Shown here: piece by piece, positions 52,252-60,233 of the stretch
How positions within the stretch are numbered: the first letter of the stretch is position 1
Layout: each line of letters begins with the position of its first letter
NCBI GenBank assembly: GCA_013364255.1
Contig: CP054936.1
Span: 2,324,853-2,388,852, forward strand
Length of the DNA: 64,000 nt
Direction: 5' to 3'
Source of the DNA: Streptomyces seoulensis
Lineage (GTDB): Bacteria; Actinomycetota; Actinomycetes; Streptomycetales; Streptomycetaceae
Notes under the pieces: model-generated
Databases searched by the model: none
Seen by the model: the letters and a program-made list of their open reading frames with translations, nothing else
Told to the model about the DNA's origin: nothing
Position numbers and translations under genes: made by a program

Positions 52252-52980
52252 ATGGCCGAGCTTGTCTACCGTCCCGTCATCGGTTTCGCCCGCACCATGT
52301 TCAAGGTGTGGGACCTCAAGATCGATTGCCGGGGGTCGGAGAACATTCCGCGCTCGGGCGGTGCCGTGCTGGTGAGCAATCACATCAGCTACCTGGACTT
52401 TATCTTCAACGGCCTGGCGGCCCTCCCCCAGAACCGCCTGGTGCGCTTCATGGCGAAGGAGTCGGTCTTCCGGCACCGCGTCTCCGGTCCGCTGATGCGC
52501 GGCATGAAGCACATCCCGGTGGACCGCGCGCGGGGCGAGGCGGCCTACGAGCACGCGCTGGACTCGCTGCGCTCGGGCGAGGTGATCGGGGTCTTCCCCG
52601 AGGCGACCATCTCCGAGTCGTTCACGCTCAAGAGCTTCAAGTCGGGCGCGGCCCGGCTGGCCCAGGAGGCGGGCGTCCCGCTGATCCCGATGGCGGTCTG
52701 GGGCACCCAGCGGCTGTGGACCAAGGGGCACCCGCGCAACTTCCGGCGCAGCCACACGCCCATCACCATCCGGGTGGGCGAAGCGGTCGAGGCGCCCCGC
52801 GACCAGTACGCCGGCGCCATCACCCGCCGGCTGCGCGAGCGCGTCCAGGAGCTGCTGGAGGCCGCGCAGCGCGCCTACCCGGTGCGCCCCAGGGGCGCGG
52901 AGGACACCTGGTGGATGCCCGCCCACCTCGGCGGCACCGCCCCGACCCCGGAGCAGCTTCGGCTGGCCGAGGCCCACTGA
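52252..52980 (+). CDS. PlsC-like lysophospholipid (1-acylglycerol-3-phosphate) acyltransferase
   Basis: 242 residues. Catalytic motif NHISYLD (His-x4-Asp type, about 43-49) and the phosphate-binding FPEATIS (about 119-125) are both present, along with SGAARLAQEAGVPLIPMAVWGTQR. These belong to the PlsC/LPLAT family, which acylates lysophosphatidic acid or similar at the membrane. The C-terminal 40 residues, with PRGAEDTWWMPAHLGG, are typical of actinobacterial members. ATG 52252 is preceded by AGAAGGG; a TTG at 52204 in frame lacks family support. An inverted repeat upstream may regulate it. Confidence 0.88.
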   Translation: MAELVYRPVIGFARTMFKVWDLKIDCRGSENIPRSGGAVLVSNHISYLDFIFNGLAALPQNRLVRFMAKESVFRHRVSGPLMRGMKHIPVDRARGEAAYEHALDSLRSGEVIGVFPEATISESFTLKSFKSGAARLAQEAGVPLIPMAVWGTQRLWTKGHPRNFRRSHTPITIRVGEAVEAPRDQYAGAITRRLRERVQELLEAAQRAYPVRPRGAEDTWWMPAHLGGTAPTPEQLRLAEAH

Positions 52981-53033
52981 CCGCAGCCGGGCGGGTCCGG
53001 TCGCACGACGGCACGACCCGCTTCTCCCGTCGC

Positions 53034-53050
53034 CTCCGGGCGCCCCGGAG
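53034..53050. terminator. Hairpin between converging PlsC-like and B3/B4-domain genes
   Basis: CTCCGGG-CGC-CCCGGAG, perfect 7-bp arms. Confidence 0.55.
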
Positions 53051-53088
53051 ACGTCGGGCGCTCCGGCCCGGTCAGGCGGCGGGCCCGG

Positions 53089-53790
53089 TCAGGCGGCCGA
53101 CCGCGGTGCGTGCACGGTGATGCGCGCTCCCGGGCTGAACTTCTCCAGCAGTTCCGCCAGTTCGGCGGCCGCCGCCTCGGCCTCGGCGACCGGCATCGGG
53201 GCCAGGCTCTCCAGCAGGAACAGGCCGGAGACGGTCCGCTCGGTCAGCCGGGTGCGCGGTCCCTGGCGCCAGTTCCAGCGGCGGCAGGTGACGCCGGCCT
53301 CGTCGCACCACACCACTTCGCCCGCGTCGGGGTGCTCGACGGTCTCCTCACCGCCCGCGACGGTCGCGAAGTCCTCCTGGCCGGTGGCGCGCACCAGGCG
53401 CATGCCGCCCTGGATGAGAGCGAGGTCCTCGCCGCCGACCGGGATGAGCCGGGCGACGCTGACGGCGTTGTAGACGTCGACCAGGACGTTGATCCGCGGC
53501 AGTCCGGCGTCCGAGAGCGCCCGCTTCGCCAGCGCCTCGGCCGAGTTGCGGGTGCGGGAGGGCTTGGAGCCGAACGCCGTGTAGACCTCGCGCCAGGCGG
53601 CCATGTGCGCGTCCTCGTGCGGCGCGCGGCCCTCCAGCCGTGCGACCAGCCGGCCGGCCGCGTCGTCGAGCAGCGCAGAACTGGCCTCGGTGCTGGGCCC
53701 GTTGGTCAGTTCGTACGCCTCCACCGCCACATGGGTGAAGCCGGGCGCGAGTGCGCGCACCTCGTCGGACACGGTGAGCTGGAGTGTCAT
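53089..53790 (-). CDS. B3/B4 tRNA-binding-like domain protein
   Basis: 233 residues. The pattern LPRINVLVDVYNAVSVARLIPVGGEDLALIQGGMRLVRATGQEDF (about 110-160) and EVVWCDEAGVTCRRWNWRQGPRTRLTERT is the B3/B4 domain of the phenylalanyl-tRNA synthetase beta chain, here as a free protein. Free-standing versions may edit mischarged tRNA, but function is not proven. ATG 53790 has no strong ribosome site. Its leader contains two copies of an 11-base repeat (CGTTCTGTCGC, 53791-53812). It starts 29 bases after the end of the transglutaminase gene, so the two are one operon. Confidence 0.82.
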   Translation of the reverse strand: MTLQLTVSDEVRALAPGFTHVAVEAYELTNGPSTEASSALLDDAAGRLVARLEGRAPHEDAHMAAWREVYTAFGSKPSRTRNSAEALAKRALSDAGLPRINVLVDVYNAVSVARLIPVGGEDLALIQGGMRLVRATGQEDFATVAGGEETVEHPDAGEVVWCDEAGVTCRRWNWRQGPRTRLTERTVSGLFLLESLAPMPVAEAEAAAAELAELLEKFSPGARITVHAPRSAA

Positions 53791-53819
53791 CGTTCTGTCG
53801 CCGTTCTGTCGCCTCGGGA

Positions 53820-54416
53820 TCAGAGTGCCGTGGGCAGCGTCTTCCACAGCCGCGGCCGGTCGGGGGCGGCCTTGAGCGCGTTCAGCACGACCGGATGTGG
53901 TTCAGCGTACAGTACCGGGTAGTCCATTTCATTCGCCTCCGGATCGACCGGGAAGGCCAGCCGCTCACCGGCGAGGGAGAACCGCGCACCGGCGCCCGGT
54001 GCGCCGCCGCGCGCGTCCTGCCGGTGCCAGGCACCGTTGAAGCGCACCGCGACCAGTCCGTGCACGACGTGTCCGCCGATCTCCTCGTCGTGCGTGAGGC
54101 GCTGGTAGCACAGGGCGGCCGGGATGTCCTCGGCCCGCAGCAGCGCGGTCAGGGCGTGCGCCTTGGCGTGGCAGACGCCGGTGCGCAGCCGCAGGACGTC
54201 GGAGGCCCGCCAGGTGACGCGCGGATCGCCCGAGTCCTGGGAGTGCGGGATGGTGTCGCGCACGAACTCGTAGGCGGCTCGCGCATAGGCATACGAGTCG
54301 GCGACCCCCTCGGCAAGGCGGACCGCCGTTTCACGGACCACCGGGTGTTCGTGGTCGATCGCCTCGTCAGCGGCCAGATAGCGGGACAGGTCGGGGGTGT
54401 GCTGGATCAGCTCCAT
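53820..54416 (-). CDS. Transglutaminase-like (papain-fold) protein
   Basis: 198 residues. The catalytic triad is readable: Cys in LRTGVCHAKAHALTALLRA (about 91), His in GGHVVHGLVAVRF (about 129), and Asp/Glu in WHRQDARGG. The helical N-terminus EHPVVRETAVRLAEGVADSYAYARAAYEFVRDTIPHSQDS is standard for the family. In bacteria these are often proteases or amide-forming enzymes of unknown substrate. ATG 54416 lies eight bases after a good -10, so the transcript is probably leaderless or nearly so. First gene of the operon with the B3/B4 protein. Confidence 0.85.
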   Translation of the reverse strand: MELIQHTPDLSRYLAADEAIDHEHPVVRETAVRLAEGVADSYAYARAAYEFVRDTIPHSQDSGDPRVTWRASDVLRLRTGVCHAKAHALTALLRAEDIPAALCYQRLTHDEEIGGHVVHGLVAVRFNGAWHRQDARGGAPGAGARFSLAGERLAFPVDPEANEMDYPVLYAEPHPVVLNALKAAPDRPRLWKTLPTAL

Positions 54417-54424
54417 GTCCGCAG

Positions 54425-54475
54425 AGCATAGGAATGCGATCACCCGTCAGTCAATGACTTTCCGTGTGATCGCAT
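54425..54475 (-). promoter_or_regulatory. Promoter and long inverted repeat ahead of the transglutaminase/B3/B4 operon
   Basis: Minus strand TTGACT (54449-54454) and TATGCT (54425-54430) are 18 bases apart. A 10-bp inverted repeat ATGCGATCAC (54434-54443) / GTGATCGCAT (54466-54475), with 22 bases between, brackets the -35. A repressor dimer pair or looping protein would fit. Confidence 0.7.
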
Positions 54476-54545
54476 AACTATGCAGATCGTCCCACCGGTC
54501 CGGCGCTCGCCCCGCCCGGTGTCCACGGGGCGGACACGGCGCGCC

Positions 54546-55616
54546 TCAGCGCGCCATCTCCTCCTTCAGCGCCGCCAGGAACGCGTCCACGTCGTCCTCG
54601 GTGGTGTCGAAGGAGCACATCCAGCGCACGACGCCCTCGGTCTCGTCCCAGAAGTAAAACCGGAACCGCTTCTGCAGCCGCTCGCTCACGTCGTGCGGCA
54701 GCTTGGCGAAGACGCCGTTGGCCTGCACCGGGTAGAGGATCTCCGCCCCGTGCACGGCGCGCACGCCCTCCGCGAGCCGCTGGGCCATCGCGTTGGCGTG
54801 CCGGGCGTTGCGCAGCCACAGGTCCTTGGCGAGCAGGGCCTCCAGCTGGACCGAGACGAAGCGCATCTTGGAGGCGAGCTGCATGCTCATCTTGCGGATG
54901 TGCTTCATCTTGCGGACGGCGTCCTGGTCGAGGACGACGACCGCCTCGCCGAACATCGCGCCGTTCTTCGTCCCGCCCAGGGAGAGGATGTCGACGCCCA
55001 CCGCGTTGGTGAACGTGCGCATCGGCACGTCCAGCGAGGCCGCCGCGTTGGCTATCCGGGAGCCGTCCAGGTGCACCCGCATGCCGTGCGCGTGGGCGTG
55101 CTCGCAGATCGCGCGGATCTCCTCGGGCGTGTAGAGCGTGCCCAGCTCGGTGCTCTGGGTGATCGACACCACCTGCGGCATGGCCCGGTGCTCGTCCTCC
55201 CAGCCGTACGCCTGCCGGTCGATCAGCTCGGGAGTGAGCTTGCCGTCCGGGGTGGGCACGGTGAGCAGCTTGAGGCCGCCCATGCGCTCGGGGGCGCCGC
55301 CCTCGTCCACGTTGATGTGCGCGCTCTCGGCGCAGATCACCGCGCCCCAGCGGTCGGTGACCGCCTGGAGCGCGACGACGTTGGCGCCGGTGCCGTTGAA
55401 GACCGGGAACGCCTCGGCGCCGGCGCCGAAGTGGCTGCGCACGACGCGCTGGAGGCCCTCGGTGTAGTCGTCCTCGCCGTACGCGACCTGGTGGCCGCCG
55501 TTGGCCAGGGCCAGGGCGGCGAGCACCTCCGGGTGGACCCCGGCGTAGTTGTCGCTGGCGAAACCGCGGACCTCCGGGTCGTGGTGGCGACGCGCGTCGG
55601 TCTTGGCGGGGTTCAC
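54546..55616 (-). CDS. Low-specificity L-threonine aldolase (beta-eliminating lyase fold)
   Basis: 356 residues from GTG 55616, which overlaps the SDR stop as GTGA. The PLP lysine is in SLGGTKNGAMFGEAV (about 206). Other family patches are SDNYAGVHPEVL, YGEDDYTEGLQ, FNGTGANVVALQAV, CAESAHINVDEGGAPE and MRVHLDGSRIANAAASL. The enzyme cleaves threonine to glycine and acetaldehyde or a related beta-hydroxy amino acid. The open frame upstream of 55616 is antisense of nothing but overlaps the SDR gene; the GTG 55634 is a less likely start. Last gene of the DUF6421/SDR operon. Confidence 0.88.
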   Translation of the reverse strand: MNPAKTDARRHHDPEVRGFASDNYAGVHPEVLAALALANGGHQVAYGEDDYTEGLQRVVRSHFGAGAEAFPVFNGTGANVVALQAVTDRWGAVICAESAHINVDEGGAPERMGGLKLLTVPTPDGKLTPELIDRQAYGWEDEHRAMPQVVSITQSTELGTLYTPEEIRAICEHAHAHGMRVHLDGSRIANAAASLDVPMRTFTNAVGVDILSLGGTKNGAMFGEAVVVLDQDAVRKMKHIRKMSMQLASKMRFVSVQLEALLAKDLWLRNARHANAMAQRLAEGVRAVHGAEILYPVQANGVFAKLPHDVSERLQKRFRFYFWDETEGVVRWMCSFDTTEDDVDAFLAALKEEMAR

Positions 55617-56368
55617 GGCTGCTCGGTCAGCCACAGACGTTTTCCGTTCACTTCCGCGGCGGGCTCGGCCCAGACGTCGACGATGGCCTCGGCCAGGTCC
55701 TTGACGTCCGTGAAGCCCGCGAACTTCGCGTTGGGGCGCTCGGCGCGCATCGCGTCGTGCACCAACGCCTTCACCACCAGGATCGCAGCCGCCGACGTCG
55801 GTCCGTCGGCGCCCTCGGCCTTCCCGGCCTTGCGGAAGTAGTCGGCCATGGCGAGCGTCCACGCCTCGGCGGCGGCCTTGGCCGCGGAGTAGGCGGCGTT
55901 GCCCGCGGTGGGCTTGGTCGCGCCGGCGGCGCTGATCAGCAGGTACCGGCCGCGCTCGCTGCGCTGCAGCGCCTCGTGGAAGGCCAGCGAGGTGTGCTGC
56001 ACGGTCTTGACGAGCAGCAGCTCCAGGAAGTCCCAGTCGTCCAGGCTGGTCTTGGTGAAGGTCTCGCTGCCGCGCCAGCCGCCGACGAGGTGGACCAGGC
56101 CGTCGACGCGGCCGAAGTCCTTCTCGACGTGGGCGGCCCACTCGCGGGTGGACTTCAGGTCCAGCAGGTCGACCGTGTCGCCGGTGACGGTGGCGCCGCC
56201 GGAGGCGTAGCGGGCCGCGTCCACGGCTTCGGAGAGCCTCTCGGGGTCGTTGTCCGCGCCGACGACGGTCGCGCCCGCCTCGGCGAGCCTGAGCAGCGCC
56301 GCCCGGCCGGCGGGGCCGCCCGCGCCGGCCACCGCGATCACCGCACCGCTAAGAGCCCCGTTCCCCAT
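55613..56368 (-). CDS. Short-chain dehydrogenase/reductase (SDR)
   Basis: 251 residues. The nucleotide loop is AVIAVAGAGGPAGRAAL, a variant of TGxxxGxG. The active site Ser and Tyr-x3-Lys are in LLISAAGATKPTAGNAAYSAAKAAAEAW. ATG 56368 has GGAGGCG seven bases ahead. The substrate is unknown. In context with an aldolase acting on hydroxy amino acids it could oxidise the aldehyde or reduce a ketone, but this is speculative. It is coupled to the aldolase by a four-base overlap. Confidence 0.85.
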   Translation of the reverse strand: MGNGALSGAVIAVAGAGGPAGRAALLRLAEAGATVVGADNDPERLSEAVDAARYASGGATVTGDTVDLLDLKSTREWAAHVEKDFGRVDGLVHLVGGWRGSETFTKTSLDDWDFLELLLVKTVQHTSLAFHEALQRSERGRYLLISAAGATKPTAGNAAYSAAKAAAEAWTLAMADYFRKAGKAEGADGPTSAAAILVVKALVHDAMRAERPNAKFAGFTDVKDLAEAIVDVWAEPAAEVNGKRLWLTEQP

Positions 56369-56409
56369 GTTCTTCGCCTCCGTAGCAGCAGTGTTCTCGC
56401 CGTGGTCGC

Positions 56410-57807
56410 TCACGCGGCGACCCGCTCGGCGCCGTTCGCCGTGATGCCCTTGGTGGAGGCGATCACGTTCTTCAGCTTCTTGGACAGTGCCTCGTAGAAC
56501 ATGCTGAGCGGAAACTCGTCCGCGAGCACGTCGTCGACGAGCTTGCGCGGCGGCAGGCTCAGGTCCAGCGCGTCGGGGCCCTTGGCCCACTTGGAGCCGG
56601 GGTGCGGGGCGAGGTAGGCGGAGACCAGCTCGTAGCCGGCGAACCAGTGCACCAGCTTGGGGCGGTCGATGCCGTCGCGGTAGAGGTTCTCGATCTCGGC
56701 GCACAGCTCGTTGGTGACCTGCGGGGCGCGCTCCCAGTCTATGGAGAGCCGGTTGTCGGTCCAGCGCACCACGTCGTGCTTGTGCAGGTAGGCGAAGAGC
56801 AGCTGGCCGCCGAGGCCGTCGTAGTTGCGCACCCGCTCGCCGGTGACCGGGAAGCGGAACATCCGGTCGAAGAGGACCGCGTACTGCACGTCGCGGGCCT
56901 GCGGGACGCCGTCCGCCTGGAGCTTGACGGCCTCCTTGAACGCCGTGAGGTCGCAGCGCAGCTCCTCCAGGCCGTACATCCAGAACGGCTGGCGCTGCTT
57001 GATCATGAACGGGTCGAACGGCAGGTCGCCGTGGCTGTGGGTGCGGTCGTGGACCATGTCCCACAGGACGAAGGCCTCCTCGCAGCGCTTCTGGTCGTGG
57101 ACCAGGGCGGCGATGTCCTCGGGCAGCTCCAGGCCCAGCAGGTCGACGGCGGCGGCGGTGACCCGGCGGAAGCGGGCGGCCTCGCGGTCGCAGAAGATGC
57201 CGCCCCAGGAGAAGCGCTCCGGCGCCTCGCGCACGGCGATGGTCTCGGGGAAGAGGACGGCGGAGTTGGTGTCGTAGCCGGCCGTGAAGTCCTCGAAGGT
57301 GATGCCGCAGAACAGCGGGTTGTCGTAGCGGGTGCGCTCCAGCTCGGCCAGCCAGTCGGGCCAGACCATGCGCAGCACGACCGCCTCCAGGTTGCGGTCC
57401 GGGTTGCCGTTCTGCGTGTACATCGGGAAGACGACCAGGTGCTGGAGGCCGTCCGCGCGCTCGGCGGCGGGCTGGAAGGCCAGCAGCGAGTCGAGGAAGT
57501 CCGGCACCTGGAAGCCGTCGTCGGCCCAGCGGCGCAGGTCCGCGACGAGCGCGCGGTGGTAGGCGGCGTCGTGCGGCAGCAGCGGGGACAGGCGCTCCAC
57601 GGCGTCCGTCACCCGGCGTACGGCGTCCTCGGCGTCGGTCCGGGACGGCGCGCCCTCGGCCTGGAAGTCGATCGAGCCGTCCTTCGACTGCCATGGCCGG
57701 ATCTGCTCCACGGCATCCTTGAGCACGGGCCACGCCGGGTGCTCAACCACCCTGGTCGCCGGAGGAACCTCCCCCTCGGCACCCACCTGCACAAGAATTT
57801 CCGTCAT
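56410..57807 (-). CDS. DUF6421 family protein
   Basis: 465 residues, soluble, no signal. Aromatic, His- and Asp-rich patches may mark an active or metal site: FVLWDMVHDRTHSHGDLPFDPFMIKQRQPFWMYGLEELRCDLTAF (about 238-282) and HKHDVVRWTDNRLSIDW. It fits the DUF6421 family, with no known reaction that I can state. The HDRTHSHGD stretch resembles histidine-based metal sites. ATG 57807 has GGAGGAT five bases ahead. First gene of an operon with the SDR (41 bases downstream) and threonine aldolase. Confidence 0.82.
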   Translation of the reverse strand: MTEILVQVGAEGEVPPATRVVEHPAWPVLKDAVEQIRPWQSKDGSIDFQAEGAPSRTDAEDAVRRVTDAVERLSPLLPHDAAYHRALVADLRRWADDGFQVPDFLDSLLAFQPAAERADGLQHLVVFPMYTQNGNPDRNLEAVVLRMVWPDWLAELERTRYDNPLFCGITFEDFTAGYDTNSAVLFPETIAVREAPERFSWGGIFCDREAARFRRVTAAAVDLLGLELPEDIAALVHDQKRCEEAFVLWDMVHDRTHSHGDLPFDPFMIKQRQPFWMYGLEELRCDLTAFKEAVKLQADGVPQARDVQYAVLFDRMFRFPVTGERVRNYDGLGGQLLFAYLHKHDVVRWTDNRLSIDWERAPQVTNELCAEIENLYRDGIDRPKLVHWFAGYELVSAYLAPHPGSKWAKGPDALDLSLPPRKLVDDVLADEFPLSMFYEALSKKLKNVIASTKGITANGAERVAA

Positions 57808-57844
57808 GACCCATCCTCCACGGGAGAAGCTCGCGTAAGGAGAC

Positions 57845-57872
57845 CGTATACATACAGCGTTTCTCCCATCAA
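57845..57872 (-). promoter_or_regulatory. Promoter candidate of the DUF6421 operon
   Basis: On the minus strand TTGATG (57867-57872) and TATACG (57845-57850) are 16 bases apart, 37 bases before ATG 57807. The -10 region contains the palindrome GTATAC. Confidence 0.5.
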
Positions 57873-57956
57873 GGGCACCCTCAGGAAATTATTCTGCGCA
57901 CGGCCACGTCCACCGGTCATTTTCCTGCCGGATACCCGGATGGCGGCTACATGTGC

Positions 57957-57972
57957 TCACCCGTTCGAGTGA
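57957..57972. promoter_or_regulatory. BldM-like palindrome upstream of the DUF6421 operon
   Basis: TCACCCGTTCGAGTGA: arms TCACCCG and CGAGTGA differ from a perfect palindrome at one position. This resembles the TCACCCG-nn-CGGGTGA consensus I recall for the developmental regulator BldM. It is 150 bases from the DUF6421 start and 278 from the GDPD start. Confidence 0.5.
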
Positions 57973-58249
57973 TGTGAACCGCCGTGCCACCAAGGCGATT
58001 TCCGGCCTGCGGCGCCCGCCGCACGACCGCCCGCGGCCGCCGGTCAACCCCCGCGCGACGCGCCCACGCCCGAGTGATCGTCCCCGCGCGCCGGGCCCGG
58101 GCGGCGCCCGGCCGTCACCCCAGTGCGCCGTGTACGCGGGGGTTCAACGGGGGTGCGGGCCGTTAGGCTGCGGGCCTGCCGCGTGGACGACGAGGTCCCC
58201 GTAGGTCCGCGTGCGCGCCGAGCCGCCGTCGACGGAAGCGAGTTGAACC

Positions 58250-58933
58250 TTGAACTTCCTTACCATCGGTCACCGCGGAGTCATGGGTGTCGAGCCCGAG
58301 AACACCCTCCGTTCCTTCGTGGCCGCCCAGCAGGCCGGCCTCGACGTCATCGAACTCGATCTGCACCTCAGCAAGGACGGCGCGCTCGTCGTCATGCACG
58401 ACGCGGAGGTGGACCGCACGACCGACGGCAGCGGCGCCATCGCCGACAAGACCCTCGCCGAGCTGCGGACGCTCGACGCCGGGCACGGCGAGCGGATCCC
58501 GCTGTTCGAGGAGGTCCTGGACGCCGTCGACGCACCGTTGCAGGCGGAGATCAAGGACACGGCCGCGGCGCGGACGCTGGCCGAGGTCATGCACCGGCGC
58601 GACCTGCTCTCCCGGGTGGAGGTGCTCTCGTTCCACGACGAGGCGCTCACCGAGGTCGCCCGCCTGGTGCCCGGCGTCCGCACGGCGCTCGTCGCCGACC
58701 ACTACGGCCCGGAGGTCGTCGGGCGCGCCACCGCCGCCGGCGCCGCCACCCTCGTGCTGAACATCCGCCGGCTCACCCTGGAGACCGTCGAACACGCCCG
58801 CGCCGCGAACCTGAGGATCATCGGCTGGGTGGTGAACACCCTCGACCAGCTGCGGCTCGTCCGCGCCCTGGAACTGGACGGGGCCACCACCGACTACCCG
58901 GAGATCAAGCGCACCGGCCGCTTCACCGCGTGA
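58250..58933 (+). CDS. Glycerophosphodiester phosphodiesterase
   Basis: 227 residues. The catalytic pair is seen in IGHRGVMGVEPENTLRSF (His7, Arg8, Glu) and LVVMHDAEVDRTTDG (His-Asp). VIELDLHLSKDG supplies the metal-binding Glu and Asp. The enzyme hydrolyses glycerophosphodiesters to glycerol 3-phosphate. There is no signal peptide, so it is cytosolic. The start is TTG 58250 with GGAAG about 11 bases ahead; the family motif begins four residues later, so no other start fits. TAGGCT at 58164-58169 is a probable -10. Confidence 0.85.
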   Translation: MNFLTIGHRGVMGVEPENTLRSFVAAQQAGLDVIELDLHLSKDGALVVMHDAEVDRTTDGSGAIADKTLAELRTLDAGHGERIPLFEEVLDAVDAPLQAEIKDTAAARTLAEVMHRRDLLSRVEVLSFHDEALTEVARLVPGVRTALVADHYGPEVVGRATAAGAATLVLNIRRLTLETVEHARAANLRIIGWVVNTLDQLRLVRALELDGATTDYPEIKRTGRFTA

Positions 58934-58949
58934 GGGCGCGCGGCCCGGA

Positions 58950-59489
58950 TCAGCCCAGCTCCTTGACCAGCAGCTCGAAGACCAGGTCGTCGCGGAGCGG
59001 GACGCCGAAGCGCTCGTCGCCGTACGGGAAGGGGCTCGTGCGCCCCGTACGGCGGTAGCCGCGGCGCTCGTACCAGGCGATCAGCTCCTCGCGCACGGAG
59101 ATCACGGTCATGTGCATCTCCGTCGCGCCCCAGCTCTCCCGGACCCGGCGCTCCGCCTCCGCGATGATCGCCTTGCCGAGGCCGGCGCCCTGGAGGGCCG
59201 GGCTGACGGCGAACATCCCGAAGTAGGCGTGCGTGCCGCGGTGCTCCAGCTGGCAGCAGGCCACCACACGGCCGTCCCGCTCGACCGCCAGCAGCCTGCT
59301 GTCGGGCGAGGTGATCACGGCCAGCACGCCTTCGGCGTCCGTCCGCCGCCCGTCGAGGATGTCCGCCTCGGTGGTCCAGCCGCCCCGGCTGGCGTCGCCG
59401 CGGTACGCCGACTCTATCAGCGCCACCAGCGTGTCGGCGTCGGCCTCGGTGGCGTCCCGGAAGGTCAGTGGGGTGGCGGCGGTCTCCAT
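58950..59489 (-). CDS. GNAT-family N-acetyltransferase
   Basis: 179 residues. Core GNAT pattern: RDATEADADTLVALIESAYRGD, VVACCQLEHRGTHAYFGMFAVSPALQGAGLGKAIIAEAE (acetyl-CoA loop QGAGLGKA, about 103-110), and WYERRGYRRTGRTSPFPYGDERFG. Predicted cytosolic acetyltransferase, substrate unknown. ATG 59489 has GAAAGGC nine bases ahead; a longer frame to 59537 lacks family pattern. It converges with the GDPD gene. Confidence 0.88.
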   Translation of the reverse strand: METAATPLTFRDATEADADTLVALIESAYRGDASRGGWTTEADILDGRRTDAEGVLAVITSPDSRLLAVERDGRVVACCQLEHRGTHAYFGMFAVSPALQGAGLGKAIIAEAERRVRESWGATEMHMTVISVREELIAWYERRGYRRTGRTSPFPYGDERFGVPLRDDLVFELLVKELG

Positions 59490-59719
59490 GGGGGCGGTGC
59501 CTTTCGTACGCGCGCGGCAGGTGGGGCAGGACGCCATCCTGCCACCAGATCCCGCCGTCGTGTCTCCCGCGTCCGGCCGCGGACCTCGGCGAAGAGCCTG
59601 CCGCCGGGCACGGTGACCCGGCTGCGCGGGAACGCGGGGCGGGCGCCGCGGCCCCGGGCGCGCTCGCGTCGCGGGGCGGGGCGGGCGCGGATCCGGCTCC
59701 AGGGCCTAAGCTCCGGCGC

Positions 59720-60112
59720 ATGGTGCACGTACTCAGCAGCAGGACACTGCTCCAGCCCACCGACCCCGAGCGCTCCCGCCGCTTCTACGGCGAACAGCTG
59801 GGCCTGCCCGTCTACCGCGAGTTCGGCACGGGGCCGGAGCGGGGCACCGTCTACTTCCTGGGCGGCGGCTTCCTGGAGCTGTCGGGCCGCTCCGACGCCC
59901 CGCGCTCCCCCGCCGTGCGGCTCTGGCTCCAGGTGGCGGACGTGGCTGCCGCCCACGCGGAACTGCGGGCGGCGGGCGTCGAGATCGCGCGGGCGCCGGT
60001 CCGCGAACCGTGGGGGCTGATCGAGATGTGGATCGCCGACCCCGACGGCACCCCCGTCGTCCTCGTCGAGGTGCCCGCGGACCACCCGCTGCGCCACCGG
60101 GCCGGGATCTAG
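59720..60112 (+). CDS. VOC (glyoxalase/bleomycin-resistance) family protein, single domain
   Basis: 130 residues. Family pattern: DPERSRRFYGEQLGLPVYREFG, GTVYFLGGGFLELSGRSD, VRLWLQVADVAAAHAELRAAGVEIARAP, WGLIEMWIADPDGTPVVLVEVP. It usually works as a dimer forming a metal site. ATG 59720 lies seven bases after TAAGCT (59707-59712) with no ribosome site, so it is probably leaderless. It precedes another VOC gene by 121 bases. Substrate not predictable. Confidence 0.82.
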   Translation: MVHVLSSRTLLQPTDPERSRRFYGEQLGLPVYREFGTGPERGTVYFLGGGFLELSGRSDAPRSPAVRLWLQVADVAAAHAELRAAGVEIARAPVREPWGLIEMWIADPDGTPVVLVEVPADHPLRHRAGI

Positions 60113-60233
60113 CGTCTTCCCGCGCGGATAGGGCGCCGCAGGGGCGTTCCCGTGCGTACCGCTCCGGCTGGCCACCGTCGGTGACCGGGGATAGCGTGCT
60201 GCTGGTGGGGGCGAGCCTTCCCGGAGGAGTGCC

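Larger units (their letters stand above)
57808..58249. other. Divergent regulatory region between DUF6421 and GDPD genes
   Basis: Gene-free. It holds a DUF6421 promoter candidate (57845-57872), a BldM-like palindrome (57957-57972), and TAGGCT (58164-58169) as a -10 for the GDPD gene. A weak 80-residue frame at 57953-58204 lacks support. Confidence 0.5.

Noticed and set aside
57953..58204. 83-codon frame between the DUF6421 and GDPD genes
   Set aside because: Arg/Pro-rich, no ribosome site, and its first bases overlap the BldM-like palindrome; not convincing as a protein.
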